59,754 nt of DNA from Paenibacillus zeirhizosphaerae (GTDB lineage: Bacteria > Bacillota > Bacilli > Paenibacillales > Paenibacillaceae), in contig NZ_JAPCKK010000032.1 in the NCBI RefSeq assembly GCF_030705605.1, forward strand, positions 1-59,754, written 5' to 3'. This document shows, one piece after another, positions 41,091-49,549 of this stretch. Position 1 is the stretch's first letter; the number at the start of each line of letters is the position of its first letter. Position numbers and translations under genes: made by a program. A model generated the notes under the pieces. That model saw only the letters and a program-made list of their open reading frames with translations, was not told the DNA's origin and searched no databases.

Positions 41091-42557
41091 ATGGAAGGAC
41101 GATCGTGGTACGGCATCATCGAGCATATGCTGAATACCTCAGCAGAGCATGTGATGTGGGCTCCTGGGGACAGCATCGTAGTCGCAGTTTCCGGCGGGCC
41201 GGATTCTGTGGCTCTTTTGTATGCCATGGAGGAAATCTCCCGGCTGCATACGCCGCTTCGTCTCATCTGCGCTCATGTCCATCATGGCTTCAGGCCGGAA
41301 GAATCGGACGCGGAGGCTGATCTGGTCCGGGATCTGGCTGCGAGGCTGAGCCTTCCATTTGAAATGGCACGTGTGGATGTTCCCCGCTATATGGAGGAAA
41401 GCGGCAAAGGACCGCAGGAAGCGGCGCGGGAGCTCAGGTACCGCTTTTTGCACGAGATCGCAGCACGCTACGAAGCCCGAAGCATCGCCCTTGCGCATCA
41501 TGCGGATGATCAGGCGGAAACGGTGATGCTTCATCTGCTGCGGGGCAGTGGACCGGGAGGGCTGTCAGGCATGCGTTTTGTACGGCGTGAAAAAAAGGTG
41601 CAACTCATCCGGCCGCTGCTGCGTATGTACAAGACGGATTTGGTCCGGGCCTGTGAAGAGAAGCGGTTCCCCTATGCAATCGACAGCACTAACGACCAGC
41701 GGAAATATAGACGTAATGCGGTCCGTCTGGATGTACTCCCTTTTTTGGGGCAATATAATGAACAGTTGGTGTCTTCCCTAAACCGTATGGCTGAGATCCT
41801 GAGTGCAGAAGACGAACACATGGATGCCGAGGCCCATAAGACCTATGAAGAGCTTGTTCACAGAGAGGAAGGCCGTTCCGTAATCAAGGTACCAGCATTC
41901 CGGGAGTTAACCGTCGCTTTACAACGGAGGTTGATTAAACTAATATTAAACTACCTGCCTTCGGACAGTGAAAATGTGGATTTTCACAAGATTGAAGCGG
42001 TGAGGCGAGGGTTGATTCAGCATCACCCGACGACATGGAATCTTGATTTGGGAGGCACGACCGCAGCGGTAAGGGAATATGATACGGCGAGTTTTTTTAC
42101 CCGGGAGAGAGAGCACCCCTCGATGGCTTCGGCCGGTTATCATCATGAAATCCATTGTTCTCTGGACAGTGGTTTCATCAGATTTCCTGAAGCCAAGGGC
42201 GCGATTTCCTGGAAGAAGCTCACAGACTTATCCGAAATCCGTATCCCTGCGGGTCCAGATGTGGCCTTGCTGGATGAAGAACATCTTACATTTCCGCTGA
42301 TCGTACGAACGCGCACGCCGGGGGACATGATGCAATTGATGGGATTAAACGGCAGCAAAAAGGTGAAAGATATTTTTATTGATGACAAAATACCTCCCTC
42401 CCTGAGGCCATTTATCCCTTTGGTATGTGACGGTTCCGGAGCTGTATTGTGGATTCCGGGTATCCGGCGCTCGTCTCATGCCGCCGTGCAAGCAGACACA
42501 TCTTCGGTTATATATATGTCATGGCATACCGATGGTGGGACGGTGACCGGTGATTGA
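41091..42557 (+). CDS. tilS: tRNA(Ile)-lysidine synthetase TilS
   Basis: Modifies C34 of the AUA-reading tRNA(Ile) to lysidine, so it reads AUA and not AUG. The 488-residue protein has the PP-loop VAVSGGPDS (about residues 31-39), AHHADDQAET, the GLSGM loop, and C-terminal substrate-binding domains (including PGDMMQLMGLNGSKKVKDIFID). It is followed by hpt and ftsH, the order found across Firmicutes. A weak Shine-Dalgarno AGGATTTAGGA lies before the ATG. Confidence 0.95.
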   Translation: MEGRSWYGIIEHMLNTSAEHVMWAPGDSIVVAVSGGPDSVALLYAMEEISRLHTPLRLICAHVHHGFRPEESDAEADLVRDLAARLSLPFEMARVDVPRYMEESGKGPQEAARELRYRFLHEIAARYEARSIALAHHADDQAETVMLHLLRGSGPGGLSGMRFVRREKKVQLIRPLLRMYKTDLVRACEEKRFPYAIDSTNDQRKYRRNAVRLDVLPFLGQYNEQLVSSLNRMAEILSAEDEHMDAEAHKTYEELVHREEGRSVIKVPAFRELTVALQRRLIKLILNYLPSDSENVDFHKIEAVRRGLIQHHPTTWNLDLGGTTAAVREYDTASFFTREREHPSMASAGYHHEIHCSLDSGFIRFPEAKGAISWKKLTDLSEIRIPAGPDVALLDEEHLTFPLIVRTRTPGDMMQLMGLNGSKKVKDIFIDDKIPPSLRPFIPLVCDGSGAVLWIPGIRRSSHAAVQADTSSVIYMSWHTDGGTVTGD

Positions 42558-42600
42558 GCGGTTGCGGATTTCATAGTATACACTTAGGAGGTTCACTCAG

Positions 42601-43140
42601 TTGGACAACGATATTCAGGAAATTCTAATCAGTGAGGAAGAAATACAGAGTAAAATCAAGGAGCTGGGCGTTGAACTCAGCAAACGGTACGAGGGCAAAA
42701 ATCCTTTGGTCATTTGCGTGCTTAAAGGTGCGTTTATTTTCATGGCTGATTTGGTTAAAACCATTACTGTACCCCTTGAACTCGACTTTATGGCTGTGTC
42801 CAGCTATGGGGCTTCGACCAAATCATCGGGCGTCGTCAAAATCATCAAGGACCTGGATCAATCCGTTGAAGGACGCGATGTTTTGATTGTTGAAGATATT
42901 ATCGATAGCGGGCTGACCCTTAGCCACTTGATCGAGCTGCTGAAGAACCGCAATGCCAGCTCGGTGACGGTGGTCACACTGTTTGACAAACCGGCCCGTC
43001 GGACGGTTCATTTGGAGGCTGACTTTACCGGATTCACCCTTCCGGATGCGTTTGTGGTCGGCTATGGGCTGGACTACAGCGAGAAATACCGTAACCTGCC
43101 CTACATAGGGGTTTTGAAACCGGAGATTTATAGCAGCTAA
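42601..43140 (+). CDS. hpt: Hypoxanthine-guanine phosphoribosyltransferase
   Basis: Purine salvage enzyme of 179 residues, converting hypoxanthine or guanine plus PRPP to IMP or GMP. The PRPP loop is VLIVEDIIDSGLTLSHL, and LKGAFIFMADL, SYGASTKSSG and the GYGLDYSEKYRNLPYIGVL end are family features. TTG 42601 is the start, with AGGAGG (42587-42592) 8 nt upstream. In B. subtilis HprT also binds and modulates FtsH-related regulation with TilS; the neighbouring genes are the same. Confidence 0.95.
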   Translation: MDNDIQEILISEEEIQSKIKELGVELSKRYEGKNPLVICVLKGAFIFMADLVKTITVPLELDFMAVSSYGASTKSSGVVKIIKDLDQSVEGRDVLIVEDIIDSGLTLSHLIELLKNRNASSVTVVTLFDKPARRTVHLEADFTGFTLPDAFVVGYGLDYSEKYRNLPYIGVLKPEIYSS

Positions 43141-43156
43141 GCTAATCCCAGTCTGA

Positions 43157-43168
43157 GGTCCTAGGACC
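43157..43168. repeat. 12-bp perfect palindrome upstream of ftsH
   Basis: GGTCCTAGGACC reads the same on both strands, 16 bp before the candidate ftsH -35. It could be an operator or chance. Confidence 0.4.
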
Positions 43169-43183
43169 GGCAGGGAGTGTTTG

Positions 43184-43213
43184 TTGAGAAGCCCTGACAG
43201 GCTATGGTAAAAT
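43184..43213 (+). promoter_or_regulatory. Candidate SigA promoter of ftsH
   Basis: TTGAGA (43184-43189), an 18-nt spacer and TAAAAT (43208-43213), ~29 nt before the ftsH ATG. Confidence 0.5.
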
Positions 43214-43241
43214 AACTTGAGCGCTTGAGAGGAGGTAGGGG

Positions 43242-45275
43242 ATGAATCGGTTCATCCGGAATTCTGGTTTTTATTTAATTCTTTTTTTAGTCGTGGTGGG
43301 CATCGTACATTTTGTCAGCAATGGTAACGAAGCTGCCGATCTCCCTAGATATGACGAACTGCGGCAAGAGATTAAAGATAAGAACGTCAAGAGTGTCACA
43401 GTTCAATTTGACGGCAATGCCTATCTCGTAACCGGTACGTATAAACAAAAGCCGGCTGATGCTCCTTCCGAAAACTTTTCGGTATATATTCCTCCTACCG
43501 AAGCGGCAGTCAACGAAATGATTAGTTTGAGTGAACAAAACGACTTTAGTTTTGTGATGAAGCCGATGGAAGGACAGAGTATCTGGCTGACCTTTTTGAC
43601 ATCTATCATTCCGCTTATCATTATGTTCCTTCTCTTCTTTTTCCTGTTTAATCAGGCCCAGGGCGGCGGCGGCAAGGTCATGAATTTCGGCAAGAGCCGT
43701 GCCCGTCTGTATAACGAAGAGAAGAAAAAGATAACGTTCGAGGATGTTGCTGGAGCAGACGAAGAGAAGCAGGAGCTTGTCGAAGTCGTGGAGTTTCTGA
43801 AAGATCCGCGCAAATTCGCTGCGGTGGGTGCACGCATTCCGAAGGGCGTTCTGCTTGTGGGCCCTCCGGGTACCGGTAAAACGCTCCTTGCAAGAGCGGT
43901 TGCAGGTGAAGCGGGCGTACCTTTCTTCAGCATTTCGGGTTCTGACTTTGTCGAAATGTTTGTCGGTGTCGGCGCTTCACGTGTGCGTGACCTGTTCGAG
44001 AACGCCAAGAAGAACGCACCATGTATTATTTTTATTGACGAGATTGACGCTGTCGGACGCCAGCGGGGCGCAGGCCTCGGCGGCGGTCATGACGAGCGTG
44101 AACAGACGTTGAACCAGTTGCTTGTCGAAATGGATGGATTCGGAGCGAACGAGGGCATCATCATCGTTGCTGCTACCAACCGTCCTGACATTCTGGACCC
44201 TGCTTTGCTGCGTCCGGGACGTTTTGACCGTCAAATTACAGTGGACCGTCCGGATGTTAAGGGACGCGAAGCTGTATTGAAGGTTCATGCACGCAATAAA
44301 CCGCTGACCAAAGACGTCAAGCTGGATGTCATTGCGAAGCGCACTACCGGCTTTACCGGAGCCGATCTGGAGAACCTTCTTAACGAAGCTGCGCTGCTGG
44401 CAGCCCGCCGTAACCGCAAGGATATCTCCATGATTGAAGTGGATGAAGCCATTGACCGTGTAATCGTTGGTACGGAGAAACGCAGCCGTGTCATCAGCGA
44501 CCGCGAGAAACGGATTGTCGCTTATCACGAAGCGGGTCATACCATCGTCGGTTACTTCCTGGAGCATGCCGATATGGTACACAAAGTAACCATTATTCCA
44601 CGTGGACGTGCCGGAGGATATGTCATTATGCTTCCGAAGGAAGACCGCATGCTGACAACGAAGCAGGAGTTGCTGGATAAGGTTACCGGACTCCTCGGCG
44701 GACGTGTATCCGAAGAGCTGTTCATCGGTGAAATCGGAACTGGCGCGTACAGCGACTTTCAGCAGGCAACCGCCATTGTCCGCAGCATGATTGTGGAATA
44801 TGGTATGAGTGAGAAGCTCGGCCCGATGCAGTTCGGTACATCCCAAGGTCAGGTATTCCTGGGGCGGGATATCGGTCACGAGCAGAACTACAGTGATCAG
44901 ATCGCTTATCAGATCGATCAGGAAATGAATCGTTTCGTTACGGAATCTTATGACCGCGCCAAAGAATTGCTGACTAAGCATTCCAAAGAGGTTCATTTGA
45001 TTGCCCAGACCCTGCTTGAGCAAGAAACGCTGGAACTGGATCAAATCAAGCAACTGATTGAGACAGGTTCCCTGAACGGAAATGCAGATGCGGGTGGAAC
45101 ACCTGAGAGTGGGCAGCCAACCATCGACAGCATCGGAGATGTTCGTGTACGGATTCAAGGCCAGGATGACAAGGCCGAAGGAAATACGAACGACATCCTG
45201 AATGATCTGCCTAACCGTCAGGATCCTGACAACAACGGTAATTCGGGTGGCGGAACACCACCAACCAACGCATAA
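43242..45275 (+). CDS. ftsH: ATP-dependent zinc metalloprotease FtsH
   Basis: Membrane AAA+ protease that degrades misfolded membrane proteins and regulators; in B. subtilis it is needed for sporulation through Spo0A activity. The 677-residue protein has two membrane helices (about 8-27 and 116-136) around an external domain. The AAA+ module has Walker A GPPGTGKT (207-214) and IIFIDEIDAVG. The zinc site is HEAGH (429-433). The C-terminal tail (from ~640) is low-complexity, rich in Gly, Asn, Asp and Pro. GGAGGTAGGGG precedes the ATG. Confidence 0.97.
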   Translation: MNRFIRNSGFYLILFLVVVGIVHFVSNGNEAADLPRYDELRQEIKDKNVKSVTVQFDGNAYLVTGTYKQKPADAPSENFSVYIPPTEAAVNEMISLSEQNDFSFVMKPMEGQSIWLTFLTSIIPLIIMFLLFFFLFNQAQGGGGKVMNFGKSRARLYNEEKKKITFEDVAGADEEKQELVEVVEFLKDPRKFAAVGARIPKGVLLVGPPGTGKTLLARAVAGEAGVPFFSISGSDFVEMFVGVGASRVRDLFENAKKNAPCIIFIDEIDAVGRQRGAGLGGGHDEREQTLNQLLVEMDGFGANEGIIIVAATNRPDILDPALLRPGRFDRQITVDRPDVKGREAVLKVHARNKPLTKDVKLDVIAKRTTGFTGADLENLLNEAALLAARRNRKDISMIEVDEAIDRVIVGTEKRSRVISDREKRIVAYHEAGHTIVGYFLEHADMVHKVTIIPRGRAGGYVIMLPKEDRMLTTKQELLDKVTGLLGGRVSEELFIGEIGTGAYSDFQQATAIVRSMIVEYGMSEKLGPMQFGTSQGQVFLGRDIGHEQNYSDQIAYQIDQEMNRFVTESYDRAKELLTKHSKEVHLIAQTLLEQETLELDQIKQLIETGSLNGNADAGGTPESGQPTIDSIGDVRVRIQGQDDKAEGNTNDILNDLPNRQDPDNNGNSGGGTPPTNA

Positions 45276-45302
45276 GACCAGGCTGTTTGGCCTGACGAAC
45301 GA

Positions 45303-45348
45303 AGGGGGAGTCCCACAAGGTCCATTGACCTAGGGCTCCCCTTTTTTC
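45303..45348 (+). terminator. Terminator after ftsH
   Basis: AGGGGGAGTCC and GGGCTCCCCT arms, followed by TTTTTT, with a ~20-nt loop. Confidence 0.8.
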
Positions 45349-45445
45349 TATTCTAAGGCGCTCTGAGAACAGAGCATTCTTTTCAATTGCTGTTGCCCCC
45401 CTGGGCCATCTCCAATCAAAAGGAAACTTATTGAGAACTGTAAAA

Positions 45446-45474
45446 TTGACAGAGTTCGTAACGTTGTGTAAATT
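45446..45474 (+). promoter_or_regulatory. Candidate SigA promoter of coaX
   Basis: TTGACA (45446-45451), a 17-nt spacer and TAAATT (45469-45474), 81 nt before the coaX start. Confidence 0.55.
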
Positions 45475-45554
45475 TGAAGGATGTTCAGGTTTGGATTTCT
45501 GAAATAGCATATAAATACTGTGGATAGAACGGGAAGAAAGAAGGGTGAGCCCTA

Positions 45555-46322
45555 TTGATTCTTGTAGTTGATGTAGGAAATACCAATATCGTATTGGGTG
45601 TATATCGCGGCCGTGAGCTGCTCCATCATTATCGGATTAGTACGTCCAGACAATCAACGGAGGACGAGTACGGTGTGCTGATCTATAATTTGTTCCACAT
45701 GAAGGGCATATCGGTCCACCAGATTGAAGGGGTTATTATTTCGTCCGTAGTGCCTCCATTGGTACGGGTGCTGGAACAAATGTGCGCAAAGTATATCGGA
45801 AAAAAACCGATTTTGGTGGGGCCCGGCATCAAGACAGGCCTGAATCTTCGGTACGAGAATCCTCGCGAGGTGGGTGCTGACCGGATTGTGAATGCGGTGG
45901 CGGCGGTGGACCAATTCAAGGGGCCACTCGTGGTCGTTGATTTCGGTACAGCAACAACCTTTGACTGTATTGACGGTCAGAGCAATTATTTGGGCGGAGT
46001 CATTGTTCCAGGCATTGGAATTTCCACCGAGGCGCTGTACCAGCGTGCATCGAAGCTGCCGCGCATTGAGCTGGAAAAGCCGAAGAAGGTGATCGGCCGT
46101 AATACTGTGCATGCTATGCAGGCTGGAATTATTTTCGGTTATGCTGGTCAGGTAGACGGCATCGTAGAGCGGATCAAGCAGGAAATGGGAGCAGAACTGA
46201 AGGTCATCGCGACCGGCGGGCTGGCCGAGTTGATCGCAGGCGAAACGAAATCCATACAGGAAATATGTCCGCTGCTGACCTTGGAAGGATTGCGCATCAT
46301 TTACGAACGGAATCAGGATTAG
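45555..46322 (+). CDS. coaX: Type III pantothenate kinase
   Basis: First step of coenzyme A synthesis from pantothenate. The 255-residue type III enzyme is recognised by DVGNTNIVLGV (residues 5-15), ISSVVPPL, GADRIVNAVAA and VVDFGTATTFD, the ASKHA-fold motifs. TTG 45555 is the start, with AAGGGTGAG upstream. It is followed by hslO, as in B. subtilis. Confidence 0.96.
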   Translation: MILVVDVGNTNIVLGVYRGRELLHHYRISTSRQSTEDEYGVLIYNLFHMKGISVHQIEGVIISSVVPPLVRVLEQMCAKYIGKKPILVGPGIKTGLNLRYENPREVGADRIVNAVAAVDQFKGPLVVVDFGTATTFDCIDGQSNYLGGVIVPGIGISTEALYQRASKLPRIELEKPKKVIGRNTVHAMQAGIIFGYAGQVDGIVERIKQEMGAELKVIATGGLAELIAGETKSIQEICPLLTLEGLRIIYERNQD

Positions 46323-46374
46323 TGCTGATGACAAGAAAGCGGGTGCCGCTCAAGCCTGCCGGCCTGTGTCCGGT

Positions 46375-46403
46375 TTGGATTGGCGGCGCTTTTCGTCTAT
46401 AAT
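46375..46403 (+). promoter_or_regulatory. Weak promoter candidate of hslO
   Basis: TATAAT (46398-46403) with a poor -35 TTGGAT 17 nt upstream (46375-46380). Confidence 0.35.
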
Positions 46404-46475
46404 TGGAAAAAGAACAAAAACACCCAAAAGTCTGATACGACTTTTCTAAGATTATAAAAGGAGCTGTAACACCTA

Positions 46476-47360
46476 ATGGAGAAAAAACAAGACCGGTTGA
46501 TCCGGGGCATAGCGATGGAAGGCCGTGTCAGAGCATTCGCGATCCGCACCACGGAACTGGTTGAAGAGCTGCGCCGAAGACACGATACATACCCTACGGC
46601 GACTGCCGCGATGGGCCGGACGCTGACGGCGGCTGCCATGATGGGAGCGATGCTGAAAGGCGAAGAGAAGCTGACGGTGCAGGTCAAAGGTGACGGTCCC
46701 ATCGGCCAGATCGTAGCGGATGCGAATGCCAAGGGGGAAGTCCGCGGATATGTAACGGAGCCTCATGTGCATCTGCCTAGCAATAGTATGGGCAAGCTGG
46801 ATGTTGCAGGCGCCGTGGGCACCAGTGGCTTCATCCATATCACGAAGGATTTGGGACTGAAGGAGCCTTACCGGGGCAGCATTCCTATTATCTCGGGTGA
46901 GCTTGGGGAAGATTTCACTTATTATTTTGCGAAATCGGAACAAACACCGTCTGCTGTAGGGCTTGGTGTTCTTGTGGATACCGACAACTCCGTGATTGTT
47001 GCTGGCGGATTTATCCTTCAGCTACTGCCGGGACTGAGTGATGATGAGATTACGGCAATTGAGAATGCAGTAGGAGCTATTCCCCCGGTAACTTCCCTGC
47101 TTGAACAGGGATTGGATCTGGAAGAAATGCTGCGCTGGATGCTGCCTGACGTTCAGATTATGGATAGCATAGATATTCGTTTCCAATGTCAGTGCTCTGA
47201 AGAACGGGTGGAGAAAACACTGATTAGTCTGGGGCAGCAAGAGCTGGAACAACTGATTGCTGAAGACGAAGAGGTGGAGGTTATTTGCCATTTCTGCAAT
47301 GAGGCCTATCGTTTTAATAAAGATCATTTGCAGCGTCTTTTGGATCAAGCAACATCGTAA
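46476..47360 (+). CDS. hslO: Redox-regulated chaperone Hsp33
   Basis: Holdase activated by oxidants; zinc release and disulfide formation switch it on. In the 294-residue protein the redox switch is intact: C238-x-C240 and C271-x2-C274. The N-terminal domain has TAAMGRTLTAAAMMGAMLK and VKGDGPIGQIVADANAKGEVRGYV. AAAGGAGC (46457-46464) is the Shine-Dalgarno. It lies between coaX and yacD, as in B. subtilis. Confidence 0.96.
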   Translation: MEKKQDRLIRGIAMEGRVRAFAIRTTELVEELRRRHDTYPTATAAMGRTLTAAAMMGAMLKGEEKLTVQVKGDGPIGQIVADANAKGEVRGYVTEPHVHLPSNSMGKLDVAGAVGTSGFIHITKDLGLKEPYRGSIPIISGELGEDFTYYFAKSEQTPSAVGLGVLVDTDNSVIVAGGFILQLLPGLSDDEITAIENAVGAIPPVTSLLEQGLDLEEMLRWMLPDVQIMDSIDIRFQCQCSEERVEKTLISLGQQELEQLIAEDEEVEVICHFCNEAYRFNKDHLQRLLDQATS

Positions 47361-47395
47361 AAGTATAATAACTCGGGGAAGAGTGAGCGATTGGG

Positions 47396-48346
47396 ATGAC
47401 AAGACAGGAGAAGGGTTTATTGGCGGCTGTCGTTGTCTTGACCATCAGCGTTCTGGTGTTGGGCGGATTAATAGGTTACAGAGGACTGCAGCCCGCCCGG
47501 GATAACGGGGAGACTGGCGCGGATTCCACAGATGAGGAATCGCGTGCTGCTGCCATCATCGGTGACGACACGATATCTGAGCAGGAATGGGTCGAAGAAC
47601 TGAAGAAGCGGTATGGAAAAAACACGCTTCTGGAGATGCTAAACCGCAAAGCAATCGCTTTGGAAGCCAAGTCTCGAGGAATTCAGGTTACACAACAAGA
47701 AATTCAGGAAAGATTGAAGAAACAGATGGAAGGGTACGTGTCGGAAGAAGCCTATTATGAAGAAATGCAAAACCAGTTTGGCCTTTCCCGGGACGATTTA
47801 ATCGTTGAAGCCATGTACCGGATCAGCCTGGAGAAGATTGCGGTTCTGGGGATCAGCATCGATGATAAACAGGTGGACAGGTATATCAAGGAACATCTGG
47901 ATGAGTACAACTCTCTTAAGCAAATGGATCTGGCGTGGATCACCGTTGATAACAAGTCTGAAGCCGAAGACATACTGGATCGCTTGGAAAGTGGCGGAGA
48001 TTTCGCAGAACTGGCACACACCTATTCAACGGATGAATTCACCAGGGATAACGGAGGCTCTCTCGGATGGACAGACGAGAGTGATCCATTCCTCCCCGAC
48101 ACGGTTATGGAGACGGCCAGAACGTTAAATGTCGGCGAAAGCGCCGGACCTGTAGAAGTGCCCGATGGATATGTCATTGTGTATGTTCGCGATATACGAA
48201 CGGAGAATACCGAGTCTCCGCAGGAAATCCGTCAAGAGGTGCGGAGAGAGCTTGCTCTGCAGCAAGCAGGGCCGCTTGATGATCTGGAGCAGAGCCTTCG
48301 ATCCAAGTACGGAGCCCAGATCACCACGGATTTTCCGTCGTCCTGA
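47396..48346 (+). CDS. yacD: Membrane-anchored parvulin PPIase (YacD)
   Basis: A 316-residue SurA/PrsA-like peptidyl-prolyl isomerase. It has an uncleaved-looking N-terminal membrane segment (about 7-30, no lipobox Cys), an N-terminal chaperone-like region, and a parvulin domain (about 178-275: LAWITVDNKSEAEDIL, FAELAHTYSTDEFTRDNGGSLGW, VPDGYVIVYVRD). It probably assists folding outside the membrane. Unlike the 27927 gene it is not a lipoprotein. The position between hslO and cysK is as in B. subtilis. Confidence 0.9.
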   Translation: MTRQEKGLLAAVVVLTISVLVLGGLIGYRGLQPARDNGETGADSTDEESRAAAIIGDDTISEQEWVEELKKRYGKNTLLEMLNRKAIALEAKSRGIQVTQQEIQERLKKQMEGYVSEEAYYEEMQNQFGLSRDDLIVEAMYRISLEKIAVLGISIDDKQVDRYIKEHLDEYNSLKQMDLAWITVDNKSEAEDILDRLESGGDFAELAHTYSTDEFTRDNGGSLGWTDESDPFLPDTVMETARTLNVGESAGPVEVPDGYVIVYVRDIRTENTESPQEIRQEVRRELALQQAGPLDDLEQSLRSKYGAQITTDFPSS

Positions 48347-48352
48347 CTAATA

Positions 48353-48394
48353 CATACTGCGGCAGGTTCAATACTGCTTGCAGTATGTTTTTTT
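48353..48394 (+). terminator. Terminator after yacD
   Basis: CATACTGC (48353-48360) and GCAGTATG (48380-48387) arms followed by TTTTTTT. Confidence 0.85.
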
Positions 48395-48404
48395 AGCAGT
48401 AAGG

Positions 48405-48433
48405 TTGACAAAAACGGGTTGGGTTGATATGAT
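48405..48433 (+). promoter_or_regulatory. SigA promoter of cysK
   Basis: TTGACA (48405-48410), a 17-nt spacer and TATGAT (48428-48433), ~74 nt before the ATG. Directly downstream, TAAAAC...ACTCGGAAAT (48440-48465) resembles a CymR-type operator in its 3' half. Confidence 0.8.
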
Positions 48434-48506
48434 TACGAGTAAAACCTACCTAATTACTCGGAAATCAGAAATGAAAATATAGCCATCTGCCAAGGAGGTA
48501 CGTAAC

Positions 48507-49445
48507 ATGCCTAAAGTTGTCAATAACGTTACAGAACTTATCGGAGGAACGCCGCTTGTCCGTCTGAACCGCATCGTGCCGGAAGACAGTGCGGAAATTT
48601 ATGTGAAGCTGGAATATCAGAACCCTGGATCCAGCGTAAAGGACCGTATCGCTCTCAGCATGGTCGATGAAGCGGAGAAGGAAGGGGTCCTGAAGCCCGG
48701 AGGAACGATTATTGAGGCAACCAGCGGCAATACGGGAATCGGCCTGGCGATGGTAGCAGCAGCTAGAGGGTATAAAGCTATTATTGTTATGCCTGAAACC
48801 ATGAGCTTGGAACGTCGTAACCTGCTGCGTGCTTACGGGGCAGAGCTTGTATTGACTCCGGGATCTGAAGGCATGAATGGTGCGGTTAAGAAAGCGGAAG
48901 AGATTCTGCAGGAGAATCCGGACTACTTCGCCGCAGAGCAGTTCAAAAACAAGGCAAACGTAAAAATCCACCGGGAAACGACAGGTCCTGAAATTGTGGA
49001 GGCCATTCAATCCATCGGTGGGACACTGGATGCTTTTGTCGCTGGTATCGGAACTGGCGGTACGATTTCTGGTGCTGGCGAAGTGTTGAAGCAGGAATTT
49101 CCTAACATTAAAATTGTAGCGGTTGAGCCTGCGGCTTCTCCAATTCTGGCTGGCGGCAAACCGGGACCTCATAAGATCCAGGGAATCGGAGCGAACTTCA
49201 TCCCTGAAATTCTGAATCAGGACATCTATAATGAAATTATTCATGTTGAGAATGAGGAAGCCTTTGAAATGGCTCGTAAAGTTGCCAAAGAGGAAGGGAT
49301 CCTGTCCGGCATCTCCTCTGGGGCTGCGATTCACGCAGGCTTAAAGGTAGCAAAAGAACTCGGCAAAGGCAAACGTGTCGTTGTCATTGTACCAAGTAAC
49401 GGCGAACGGTACCTCAGCACTCCTCTATATAATTTTGAAGCATAA
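48507..49445 (+). CDS. cysK: Cysteine synthase A (O-acetylserine thiol-lyase)
   Basis: PLP enzyme making cysteine from O-acetylserine and sulfide. The 312-residue protein has the PLP Lys in GSSVKDR (K45), TSGNTGIG (72-79), and the GIGTGGTISGAG phosphate-binding loop. AAGGAGG lies ~11 nt before the ATG. In B. subtilis CysK also binds CymR to control sulfur genes. It is a single-gene unit with its own promoter and terminator. Confidence 0.97.
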   Translation: MPKVVNNVTELIGGTPLVRLNRIVPEDSAEIYVKLEYQNPGSSVKDRIALSMVDEAEKEGVLKPGGTIIEATSGNTGIGLAMVAAARGYKAIIVMPETMSLERRNLLRAYGAELVLTPGSEGMNGAVKKAEEILQENPDYFAAEQFKNKANVKIHRETTGPEIVEAIQSIGGTLDAFVAGIGTGGTISGAGEVLKQEFPNIKIVAVEPAASPILAGGKPGPHKIQGIGANFIPEILNQDIYNEIIHVENEEAFEMARKVAKEEGILSGISSGAAIHAGLKVAKELGKGKRVVVIVPSNGERYLSTPLYNFEA

Positions 49446-49462
49446 TCAGCATATACTATGGG

Positions 49463-49502
49463 CATCCCTCACTCCTGCAGGGCAGGGGAGAGGGATTTTT
49501 TT
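49463..49502 (+). terminator. Terminator after cysK
   Basis: ATCCCTCACTCCTGC and GCAGGGGAGAGGGAT form a stem with one mismatch, followed by seven T. Confidence 0.88.
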
Positions 49503-49549
49503 CGTAATAAGAATAATCAGAAGTAATGTAGAATAGGGGATTTATCTGA

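Noticed and set aside
43977..45158. Long open frame (393 codons) on the minus strand inside ftsH
   Set aside because: It is antisense to a clearly conserved gene; the open frame follows from the codon use of ftsH, and the translation shows no recognisable domain.
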